A DNA stretch of 64,000 bases from NCBI GenBank assembly GCA_964616405.1, contig CAZTRE010000003.1, forward strand, positions 3,531-67,530. Direction: 5' to 3'. Position numbers and translations under genes: made by a program. This stretch comes from JAEDES01 sp964616405. GTDB taxonomy: Bacteria; Bacillota_I; Bacilli_A; RF39; UBA660. Each line of letters starts with the position of its first letter. Position 1 is the first letter of the stretch. Below, in pieces: positions 52,232 through 60,400 of this stretch. The notes under the pieces were generated by a model that saw only the letters and a program-made list of their open reading frames with translations, ran no database searches and had not been told where the DNA came from.

Positions 52232-52609
52232 ATGGGATTTTTACATTCAACAACAACATTAGTTGAAACAGCAATGCTAACAACACCAACAAGTACCACA
52301 TTCTCTGGAATAGGTGTTAACGAAGATGGAACTGCTTATGTGAATAATAAAGCCAGAGTAGGAACAGGAATAGTTGCATCGTCTGCTATAACAACACTTC
52401 CAACAATTCAAGATTGGGATCACCAAAGGGTAATTAATAATGTTCAAAGTGAAATGGCAATTATTGAAGTTGCCTCAGAAGAAGACTTAAGATTGGGAGT
52501 GGCAGAATTAGACAAAATGCTAGATGCTGCTTCATTATTAGATGAGAGAGGTACAGATACCATAAGTGAATCCGGCTATGCTAAAAAGCCTTATACAAAA
52601 CAATTATAA
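52232..52609 (+). CDS. Unknown 125-residue protein, paralog of the 50908 product
   Basis: The N-terminus is Thr/Ser-rich (STTTLVETAMLTTPTSTT), followed by a Gly-containing turn and then the helical block EMAIIEVASEEDLRLGVAELD shared with the 117-residue protein. No catalytic motif is recognised. AAAGGAGG lies at the end of the previous gene. The pair may be partners of the membrane protein between them, but that is inference. Confidence 0.65.
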   Translation: MGFLHSTTTLVETAMLTTPTSTTFSGIGVNEDGTAYVNNKARVGTGIVASSAITTLPTIQDWDHQRVINNVQSEMAIIEVASEEDLRLGVAELDKMLDAASLLDERGTDTISESGYAKKPYTKQL

Positions 52610-52640
52610 GCAATAATACTAAAAAAGGTATTGCATTTTA
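52610..52640 (+). terminator. Weak terminator overlapping the rplM promoter
   Basis: GCAATA (52610-52615) pairs with TATTGC (52629-52634), followed by ATTTTAG. The 3' arm holds the first bases of the rplM -35. Confidence 0.45.
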
Positions 52641-52659
52641 GAACATTTTTTAGTATAAT
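52631..52659 (+). promoter_or_regulatory. rplM-rpsI promoter
   Basis: TTGCAT (52631-52636), 17 nt, TATAAT (52654-52659). Confidence 0.88.
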
Positions 52660-52681
52660 CATAATCGGTACATTCAAATAT

Positions 52682-52720
52682 CCCCACATAAATTAGACCG
52701 TGGGAAAGTCTGATTTAAGT
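52682..52720 (+). ncRNA. L13 leader RNA, H-type pseudoknot
   Basis: CCCAC (52683-52687) pairs with GTGGG (52700-52704), which itself lies in the loop of a second stem AAATTAGAC (52690-52698) / GTCTGATTT (52708-52716). The two interleaved stems form a pseudoknot ending 9 nt before the ribosome binding site. Low-GC Gram-positives carry an autoregulatory L13 leader in this place. Binding by L13 or S9 is inferred. Confidence 0.65.
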
Positions 52721-52735
52721 AAAAGGAGAAAAAAT

Positions 52736-53167
52736 ATGACAAGTTATATGCAAAAAAAAGAAACTGTAGAACGTAAATGGTATGTAATAGATGCTGAAGG
52801 AAAATCTTTAGGTCGTGTTGCTAGTTTAGCAGCTACATACTTACGCGGAAAACACAAACCAACTTATACTCCACACATTGATTGTGGAGACAATATCGTT
52901 ATTATTAATGCGGAGAAAGTTAATCTAACTGGAAACAAATTAGAAAACAAAATGTACTATAATCACTCAATGTATCAAGGTGGATTAAGAGAAAGAACTG
53001 CTAAAGTAATGAGAGAAGAATATCCTGTTGAAATGATGGAGAGAGCTGTTAAAGGTATGCTTCCACATAATAGACTAGGAAGACAAATGGCTAAAAAGTT
53101 ATTTGTATATGCTGGAAATGAACACAAACAACAAGCACAAAAACCAGAAGTGCTTGAAGTAAAGTAG
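52736..53167 (+). CDS. rplM: 50S ribosomal protein L13
   Basis: 143 residues. ERKWYVIDAEGKSLGR, GKHKPTYTPHIDCGD and AVKGMLPHNRLGRQM are diagnostic. ATG 52736 is chosen because AAAAGGAG precedes it; the longer in-frame ATG 52700 lies within the leader pseudoknot. Confidence 0.95.
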   Translation: MTSYMQKKETVERKWYVIDAEGKSLGRVASLAATYLRGKHKPTYTPHIDCGDNIVIINAEKVNLTGNKLENKMYYNHSMYQGGLRERTAKVMREEYPVEMMERAVKGMLPHNRLGRQMAKKLFVYAGNEHKQQAQKPEVLEVK

Positions 53168-53180
53168 GAGGGTTTAAGTT

Positions 53181-53606
53181 ATGGCAAAAGAAAAGAAAAA
53201 TGTTTATACTGGAACTGGACATAGAAAAACTAGTGTAGCTCGTGTTACATTAACTCCAGGAAAAGGAAAGATTACTGTTAATGGTCAAGATGTTCATGAT
53301 TATTTACCTTTCGAAGTACTAGTAATGGATTTATGTCAACCACTTGATATTACAAATACCAGAGAAATGTTTGATGTAGATGCAAAAGTAAAAGGTGGAG
53401 GATTCTCAGGTCAAACTGGTGCTATCCGTCACGCTATTACAAGAGCATTATTAGATTATGATAAGACAACTCCAGCTGATTCTGAAAATAGTTTCAGAAA
53501 AACATTAAAAGTTGCTGGATTCATTACAAGAGATTCTCGTAAGAAAGAACGTAAAAAACCAGGTCTTAAAAAAGCACGTCGTGCACCACAATTCTCAAAA
53601 CGTTAA
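53181..53606 (+). CDS. rpsI: 30S ribosomal protein S9
   Basis: 141 residues. TGTGHRKTSVARVTLTPG and the C-terminal KPGLKKARRAPQFSKR, whose last Arg contacts P-site tRNA, are typical. It follows rplM in the usual two-gene operon. Confidence 0.97.
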   Translation: MAKEKKNVYTGTGHRKTSVARVTLTPGKGKITVNGQDVHDYLPFEVLVMDLCQPLDITNTREMFDVDAKVKGGGFSGQTGAIRHAITRALLDYDKTTPADSENSFRKTLKVAGFITRDSRKKERKKPGLKKARRAPQFSKR

Positions 53607-53629
53607 TCTACAAAAGTTTCAATATTTCA

Positions 53630-53654
53630 AAAGCTCGTTTTTACGGGCTTTTTT
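53630..53654 (+). terminator. Terminator after rpsI
   Basis: AAAAGCTCGT pairs with ACGGGCTTTT around TTT, followed by T. Confidence 0.8.
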
Positions 53655-54163
53655 GCTTATCAGAAATATAATAATTAGCTAACTTTTAAGCCGTAGGCTA
53701 CAAAGTATTGTAAAATCTCTTTATGTATTTTAAACTAGCAGAACCGGCTTAGTGTTTTGCGATATAATTTAAACAGATAGGATGGTATTAATTTGAAATG
53801 AAAAACACAATTAAAAGACTAAAAATATATATGCCTAAACTAGACGATTATTGGTATGAACGGAAGTTACAAAGTGATTCAGATACAATGAGCTATAATG
53901 TTAGATGGAATGTAAAAAATTACTAAAATATTACTAAGATTGTATGAGATATATTTCATAAACTACAAATCTCCATGCAACAATATAAATAAAAGAAAGT
54001 TAATTTAAATAGCGGTAATATACAAGTTACGATATTACAAGGTCTGTATTTATGGGCTTTTTGTTATTCTGAATTTAGTAAAAAAATTTTTTGAGACCGC
54101 AGAATGCAAAAAACTTTATAAACCATTCCATTTGCTTTTTAATAAGTTATACATAAAATGAAC
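53655..54163 (+). other. Gene-poor stretch with decayed sequence
   Basis: No intact gene of normal size. It holds a 42-codon remnant (53798-53926). Near 54025-54075 a sequence resembles a worn copy of the rpsI terminator area (ATATT-CAA...TTTTTA-GGGCTTTTT). The rest is A/T-rich without open frames, repeats or RNA genes I can identify. Confidence 0.4.
53798..53926 (+). pseudogene. N-terminal remnant of a GNAT-like acetyltransferase
   Basis: A 42-codon frame from ATG 53798 encodes KLDDYWYERKLQSDSDTMSY followed by N and a few residues. This resembles the first 40 residues of a group of GNAT-related proteins that begin with a D-x-W-x-R/E-x-x-L...E-T-M-S-Y-N block. The frame then stops and no continuation is found in any frame nearby. 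Likely a deletion remnant, though a free-standing small protein cannot be excluded. Confidence 0.45.
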
Positions 54164-54192
54164 TTTGTAAATTATTAAATGTGTGTTATAAT
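54164..54192 (+). promoter_or_regulatory. Promoter of the 54218 gene
   Basis: TTTGTA (54164-54169), 17 nt, TATAAT (54187-54192) with a TGn extension. Confidence 0.65.
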
Positions 54193-54217
54193 ACAAAACT
54201 ATAAGTAGGGGATAAAT

Positions 54218-54826
54218 ATGGAAAAATATCAATATGGAGTAGATTATTCGGCATATGATATGGAATTAATAGAAAAAATGTTTAACATAAGAATATGTGG
54301 AGTTCCATTAAGTTTTTATTTACTTGATTTAAGAAAGACGGACACTTACTGTCATTTGAATTCTGATGTGTTGGCATATTTTATGGAAGGGTCAAACAGG
54401 GTTGAAGGAGAGATACCAACTATTCCTGGTGATGATAAGGGCCATTCTTGGGTAGAAAAAGATGATATTGTTTTTGATACCACTCAAGGATTGATATGGG
54501 ATAAAGAATCATATTATGAATGCTATGCTCCACATAATTGTATTGTTTTATCTAGAGAAGGTTCAAAAGAACGAATAAAAGAATACTTGCAATATCAGGA
54601 TAATTGTCCTGAAATGTATGTTGCTACAATTCGTGATATCGAAGAAGAAATCCCTAATATGATGTATGGTAAAATACTACGCTCTCATATTGATAGATTT
54701 ATAGCTGAGAAAAAATTAGATAGTCTTGAATTAGATTCTGAATTGATTGGGAAATTTATAGTTGATTTAAAATCAGTATATCAACACACACAAGAATTTA
54801 AAGATGGTGGCACTAAGGAGAGTTAA
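54218..54826 (+). CDS. Unknown protein with transglutaminase-like Cys-His-Asp triad
   Basis: This 202-residue soluble protein has TYCHLNS (C45), KGHSWVE (H76) and IVFDTTQGLIWD (D87), the order and spacing of a transglutaminase/papain-like active site; H-S-W-V-E followed by D-T-T is a familiar pattern in that fold. The substrate is unknown. It is shorter than the 6423 protein and does not look like a close relative. It lies alone in an accessory stretch with its own promoter and an AGTAGGGG site. Confidence 0.6.
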   Translation: MEKYQYGVDYSAYDMELIEKMFNIRICGVPLSFYLLDLRKTDTYCHLNSDVLAYFMEGSNRVEGEIPTIPGDDKGHSWVEKDDIVFDTTQGLIWDKESYYECYAPHNCIVLSREGSKERIKEYLQYQDNCPEMYVATIRDIEEEIPNMMYGKILRSHIDRFIAEKKLDSLELDSELIGKFIVDLKSVYQHTQEFKDGGTKES

Positions 54827-55018
54827 TCGTAAATGCTCAATAAATAATTAAAATAATCAAGAAATCATAAAGGCATTTGTAATTAATTTAAGTAATCTAC
54901 TATTGGTTGTAAAAACTAATAGAATTAAATATTTTTAAATTTTTCCATTGCTAGCGCCATTCTTTTAACAGCCAAAAAGGCAAACGATATAGATCTACTT
55001 AATGAAAGACTAAGAAAG

Positions 55019-55477
55019 TTGATTGATAATTTAAATAATGGTAGTATTAACAAATATTATTACTCAATAGAAGATTGTGATGACTTAATTCAGACGTTAA
55101 TACAATCAAAAGAATTTTACCAAAAATACTATATAGACTATTATAAAAAAGAAATAGAATCCGCATCTATAAATGAGGTTCGCTTACCATTTCTACCCTT
55201 TGATATGTTTATCAGTGATTTAACAACATCTATAAATAATGATTCATATTTTGGAATAATAATAGATAAACAAAAAGATATAGCGCTTTCTTCAACTAAA
55301 GTAATAAATAGTTTAGTAGGAAGTCGAATAAACAAAGATATTTCTATGAAGATTGCCGTTGAACCTAAAAAATGGGATTCATATATATCTGTTAATGGAC
55401 AATTAATAGAATATGTGCATGATTATGATATAGTTGAATTAGATGATTCGCAATCTCAATATTCGAAAAAAATTTAA
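55019..55477 (+). CDS. Unknown protein, possibly missing its 5' end
   Basis: TTG 55019 is the first usable start, but the frame is open back to 54929 with coding-like sequence (SIASAILLTAKKANDID) and no ATG/GTG/TTG start with a ribosome binding site. The gene may have lost its start. The product (152 residues from TTG) is hydrophilic, with PFLPFDMFISDLTTSIN and an acidic end. No family is recognised. Its end is followed within 80 bases by a GNAT gene. Confidence 0.4.
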   Translation: MIDNLNNGSINKYYYSIEDCDDLIQTLIQSKEFYQKYYIDYYKKEIESASINEVRLPFLPFDMFISDLTTSINNDSYFGIIIDKQKDIALSSTKVINSLVGSRINKDISMKIAVEPKKWDSYISVNGQLIEYVHDYDIVELDDSQSQYSKKI

Positions 55478-55556
55478 AAGTCTTTTAATGAGAACCATTA
55501 TACAAATTAAAAGTTTGTATGATATTATGAATATGGATGTGATAGAAGTGAAGAAG

Positions 55557-56207
55557 ATGAATTCAATAAATTTAAGTACAACTAGGTTGGATTTAAAAAT
55601 TCCAACTATGAAAGAACAACACAGGTTATGGGAACTTCTTATTGATGAAGATGTTAATAAATATTATTTTCCAACCCCTAATAGGATTTTTGTAAGTAAC
55701 AATCTTAATAAAGAAAACCTAGATGATTTAAAAAAAGCTAGAGAAATTTTTATAAAGCAATTATCCGATTGGGAAAGACAAGAACCATTTTATGAAAAAA
55801 AGATAGAAAGTATTAAACTACAAGAAGATAGTCAAAAATTTACTTGGAGTATTTTTCTAAAAGATACAGATAATGTAATTGGCCAAATTACCTGTCAACC
55901 TAAGGATAGACAACCAGAAAATATTAGAGATGTAGGATGGTATATAGCTCCCTATTATCAAGGCAATGGTTACGCAACAGAAGCAGCATCAGCGGTTCTA
56001 GACTTTATGTTTAATGTTATAGAGATTACGGATATTAACACATCAGCTGCAAAAATAAATCCCGCATCATGGAAAATTATGGAGAAACTTGGTTTTGAGT
56101 ATATTAAAACATCAAAATCCACATACTTTGATGATAATAACATACTAGATGCAAAAGAATATCATTGTAATAAAGAACTATTTTTAAATAGAAATATAAA
56201 TAAGTAA
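55557..56207 (+). CDS. GNAT-family N-acetyltransferase
   Basis: This protein of about 216 residues belongs to the RimJ/RimL type: LSTTRLDLKIPTMKEQHRLW at the start, DNVIGQITCQPKD, then DVGWYIAPYYQGNGYATEA with the acetyl-CoA-binding Q-G-x-G-x-A loop, and ASWKIMEKLGFEYI. ATG 55557 is chosen by domain start and GAAGTGA. In-frame GTG 55539 is an alternative. The substrate is unknown. A strong terminator follows. Confidence 0.85.
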   Translation: MNSINLSTTRLDLKIPTMKEQHRLWELLIDEDVNKYYFPTPNRIFVSNNLNKENLDDLKKAREIFIKQLSDWERQEPFYEKKIESIKLQEDSQKFTWSIFLKDTDNVIGQITCQPKDRQPENIRDVGWYIAPYYQGNGYATEAASAVLDFMFNVIEITDINTSAAKINPASWKIMEKLGFEYIKTSKSTYFDDNNILDAKEYHCNKELFLNRNINK

Positions 56208-56210
56208 AAG

Positions 56211-56235
56211 AAAGCGTTTTCTAACGCTTTTTTAT
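56211..56235 (+). terminator. Terminator after the GNAT gene
   Basis: AAAGCGTT (56211-56218), TTCT loop, AACGCTTT (56223-56230), T run. Confidence 0.85.
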
Positions 56236-56267
56236 TTTTAACATATATTACTAATAGGAGGTAATTT

Positions 56268-56633
56268 ATGCTTAATTTTGAATTCTTAAGAGAACTATTA
56301 GTAATTTCTATTATATTAAGTACAATAACTTGTGCTTTTATTCAAAAAACAAAAAAGCAATTTAAAAATAGTAAATGTTTACCAATCTATTCGTTTATAG
56401 TAAATATGACTATTGGAGTAATATTCTGTATTTCATTTACTGAGATTTCATTTCCTACAAGTCTGTGGGTCGGACTATTTTCATTTATTGGAGCTGATTC
56501 ACTATATAAATCTTTAGAAGGAAAACTAGCTTCATACACGGATATCGTTAATCGAAATAAAGTTGCAATTCCTAAAGAGAACATTATAAATAGGGAGGAA
56601 ACATCAAATGGAAAAACCACTATATCCAAGTAA
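56268..56633 (+). CDS. Holin-like small membrane protein
   Basis: This 121-residue protein has three hydrophobic segments (about 7-26, 40-60, 66-84), a short basic linker and a charged C-terminal tail. LWVGLFSFIGADSLYKSLEGK resembles the last helix and tail of phage-type holins of Firmicutes. It overlaps the next gene, an M23 endopeptidase, by 26 nt, the standard holin-endolysin order. No other phage genes are present. AGGAGG gives the start. Holin identity rests on size, topology and context. Confidence 0.6.
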   Translation: MLNFEFLRELLVISIILSTITCAFIQKTKKQFKNSKCLPIYSFIVNMTIGVIFCISFTEISFPTSLWVGLFSFIGADSLYKSLEGKLASYTDIVNRNKVAIPKENIINREETSNGKTTISK

Positions 56634-57285
56634 ATACATGCGTATTACACAATCCTATGGAGTTGGTAGTCATTATGATAGTTATGCAATTGATGAGGCC
56701 GGCATTGATCAAGGAATATCAACTTTAGTTGCCCCATTTACAGGAATAATTAAAAAGATTTACACGACTGATGCTAACGAAGTGTGGTTAGAAAGTACAG
56801 AACCAGTTGCCTATCCAGATGGAACCATTGATTATATGACAATAATGTTAGCTCATTCTAACGATGCCAGTAATTTATTTGTCGGCCAAAGAATCAATAG
56901 AGGAGAAGCATTTTATAGCGAAGGTACCAAGGGTCAAGCAACCGGCAACCACTGTCATATTGAATGTGGCAAGGGACGTTTCTATGGAACGGGTTGGTAT
57001 AAAAATCAAAATGGCAACTATTCAATAAACAATAATAAAAAACCGGAAGAGTGTCTTTGGATAGATGATTCAATCACTATTCTTGATAATCAGGGAATTA
57101 CTTTCAAAAAAATTACAGAAATACCACCCACTGAAGAACAACCAGATGAAGAAAAGCCACCGGAACCAATCCAACCAGTAGAAGAACCACCAACACTAAT
57201 TTATACATGTAAAACCAAAGGATTATACGGAATTTATCTTTCTCCAAATGACAAAGTATATCTAAAAAAAGAAACCAAAAACTAA
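56608..57285 (+). CDS. M23 metallopeptidase, endolysin-like
   Basis: This 225-residue protein has no signal peptide. The M23 domain (about 5-130) has H22 and D29 (SHYDSYAIDEAG), H83 (LAHSND) and H115/H117 (GNHCHIECG). A Pro/Glu-rich linker (PTEEQPDEEKPPEPIQPVEE, about 173-192) and a short C-terminal segment follow. Lack of a signal peptide and overlap with the holin-like gene suggest export through the holin. It lies directly upstream of the essC gene, which has its own promoter. Confidence 0.8.
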   Translation: MEKPLYPSKYMRITQSYGVGSHYDSYAIDEAGIDQGISTLVAPFTGIIKKIYTTDANEVWLESTEPVAYPDGTIDYMTIMLAHSNDASNLFVGQRINRGEAFYSEGTKGQATGNHCHIECGKGRFYGTGWYKNQNGNYSINNNKKPEECLWIDDSITILDNQGITFKKITEIPPTEEQPDEEKPPEPIQPVEEPPTLIYTCKTKGLYGIYLSPNDKVYLKKETKN

Positions 57286-57343
57286 AATTTTAAAAAAATA
57301 ATTAAATTCATAGGACATTTCAAGGAAGATAGGAAAATAATTG

Positions 57344-57372
57344 TTGTAAAAACATTGAAAAAAAGTTATAAT
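57344..57372 (+). promoter_or_regulatory. essC promoter
   Basis: TTGTAA (57344-57349), 17 nt, TATAAT (57367-57372), 38 nt before the start codon. Confidence 0.8.
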
Positions 57373-57409
57373 TACATATAGAATAGGAATAATAACTGGG
57401 GTGATCTTA

Positions 57410-60400
57410 GTGATTGTAAGATTAATCAAAAAAAGCAAAATTTTTAATTTCACATTACCTACCAAAGTTTCTGGAAATTACTGGATCACAGATAATGATT
57501 ATCTTGGAAATGTTAGGAATTTAATTAACGTTGAAGAAGACAATGGAAATTGGAAAATTAAGAGTGACTTTGAAACAAAGATTATGAATGGTGACCAAGA
57601 GATTGATTCGGCCATTCTTCAAGAATATAGTCTATACTTTTTAAAAATAAATACTGATAATGAGTATGTTATTTTATATTGCTCACCAAGTACCGAAAAA
57701 AATACACTTAAGTTGCGCCTTAAATCCCAAGGTGAACTAATCATTGGTAGTGATCAAAATGCCCAAATTAGTTATTCTTACCCACTAGTATCAAAACAAC
57801 AAGCAAAACTCATTTATAATAATGGGACGTGGGTAATCCAAGATTTAAATAGTAAATATGGTACTTACGTTAATAACGTTGCAGTAACATCTCAAACCTT
57901 AGAGTATGGTGATATTATCTTTATAATGGGTTTAAAAATAATAGTTATGGAACAATCTTTAATAATTAATAGTATTGGTAATTATATTAATTTTGATCGT
58001 GGACTATTTGATACTGAAAGACCATTAGTTCAAAATCAAACAGAAGAAGACAATCCAGACGAAGAAGGAATCGAGTTTTTTAAAGAAGAGGATTATTTTT
58101 ATCGTGCTCCTCGTTTTAAAACCCGCATTGAAGAGGTTAATATAGGAATTGATCCTCCTCCTGGTAAAGAAGCTGAGGATAAGACACCACTAATTATGAC
58201 TTTAGGCCCAATGATGACTATGGCAATGATGTCTTTATCAACAGGACTTAGTGCTTTTATGAATGTTTTAAATGGAACAGTAGATGTAAAAGATGTTTCT
58301 TCAACCCTTTTAACTTCAGGAGCCATGTTATGTACAATGATTATTTGGCCTCTATTATCACAAAAATATCAAAAAGCGCAACGTAAAAAAAGAGAGACTT
58401 TACGCTTAAAGAAGTATAACGAATATGTTGAATCAAAACGCGAGAATATCCAAGCGGAAATGAAGATTCAGCGTCAAATTTTAATTGATAATTATTTACC
58501 ACTTTCCTCAACAAAAGAAATTATTCTTTCTAAGAAGAGAAACCTATGGGAAAGAGAAATAGAACAAGAAGACTTCTTGGATTTACGTCTTGGTATTGGT
58601 TCAACACCATTATTTGGTAATGTAAGTTTTCCAGAAGAACATTTTTCCTTAGAAACAGATGATTTATTAAAGGAAGTATATAAATTAGGCAAAGAATCAA
58701 GAATGCTTGAAAATGTACCAATCTCATTATCATTTGTTCAAAAGAATATTTCCGCAATAATTGGAACAACAGCTAATAAACGTCAATTTGTGGATGGATT
58801 AATCCTTCAAATGCTTGCATACCACAGTTATGAAGATTTAAGAATAGTTGTTTTTACAAATGAAAAGAATGCTCCATATTGGGAATACTTAAAAGTTGCT
58901 CCTCATGTTTGGAGTAATGATAAAAGTGTTAGATATTTTGCCACAAACCTAGATGAGGCTAAAGAAATCTCATTAGTTCTAGAAAAGGAACTTCAATCCC
59001 GAAAATTCAAAGATAACAATGGTAAAATGGAACTAAATAATTTAGATTATAGACACTATAAGCCATATTATGTAATTTTTACTGATGATTATAAGGGTGT
59101 AAGAGATATTGAGATTATTAAAGATGTTGCCGCTACATCATTCAATGTTGGTTTCAGTATGATTGTCTTAAGTCCAAGATTAATAAATATTCCCAATGAA
59201 TGTAAAACTTTCATCAGTATTGGTGATAAAAAATCTGGAGTATTTGAAAATGAATTAGTTTCAAACAAACAAAAAGAATTTCTAGCTGATTTTGATCCAA
59301 CTTTAAATATGTATGAATGCTGTAAAGTATTAGCTAACATTCCGATTGATATTGGTAAAGAAAATCAACAATTGCCAACCTCTTTAACGTTCCTAGAAAT
59401 GTATAATGTAGGTATGGTTGAACAATTAAATATCTTAAATAGATGGAAACAAAATGATCCAACTAAATCGCTTCAAGCACCAATTGGAGTAGATAAAACT
59501 AGGGAATTGTTTAAACTAGATTTACATGAAAAATTTCATGGACCCCATGGCCTTATCGCCGGTATGACTGGTTCTGGTAAATCAGAATTTATTATTAGTT
59601 ATATTATTTCAATGGCTCTAAACTATCATCCATACGAAGTATCATTCGTCCTTATTGACTACAAAGGTGGAGGTTTGACCGGAGCTTTTGAGAATAAAGA
59701 GACTGGCATGAAATTACCACATCTTGCTGGAACAATTACCAACTTAGATACCAATGAAATGAATCGTTCCTTAGCGTCAATTCAATCAGAACTTCGTAAA
59801 CGTCAGCGCATGTTTAATGAAGCTAGGGATAAACTAAACGAGAGTACTATCGATATATATAAATATCAAGGCCTTTACCGTAAAGGATTAGTTTCAAAAC
59901 CAATTTCTCACTTGTTTATTATTAGTGATGAGTTTGCTGAGCTTAAATCTCAACGACCAGAGTTTATGGATCAATTAATTTCAACTGCGCGTATTGGTCG
60001 TTCCTTAGGAGTTCACCTTATTCTTGCTACCCAAAAACCAGCCGGAGTTGTTAATGAACAAATCTGGTCAAATACAAAATTTCGTGTCTGCTTAAAAGTA
60101 CAAGATAAAACAGACAGTAACGATATGATTAAACGTCCAGATGCTGCTGATTTAAAAGAAACAGGTCGTTTCTACTTACAAGTTGGTTATAATGAATTAT
60201 TCGCTATGGGTCAAGCAGCTTGGGCTGGAGCTAAGTATTATCCAACTGAAAAACGTAAAAAGAAAGTAGATCAATCAATTAGTATTATTGATAATGTCGG
60301 TAATGTAGTAAAATCTCTAGATACTAAAAATGATGAAGTTAAAGTAGAAGCTAAAGGAGAAGAAATTACAAGTATAATTAAATATATTGTTGATGAAGCA

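Noticed and set aside
56268..57285. Prophage remnant as an explanation of the holin-endolysin pair
   Set aside because: No integrase, tail, capsid or phage regulator is next to it, and the following operon is type VIIb secretion. It remains possible if phage genes have been deleted.
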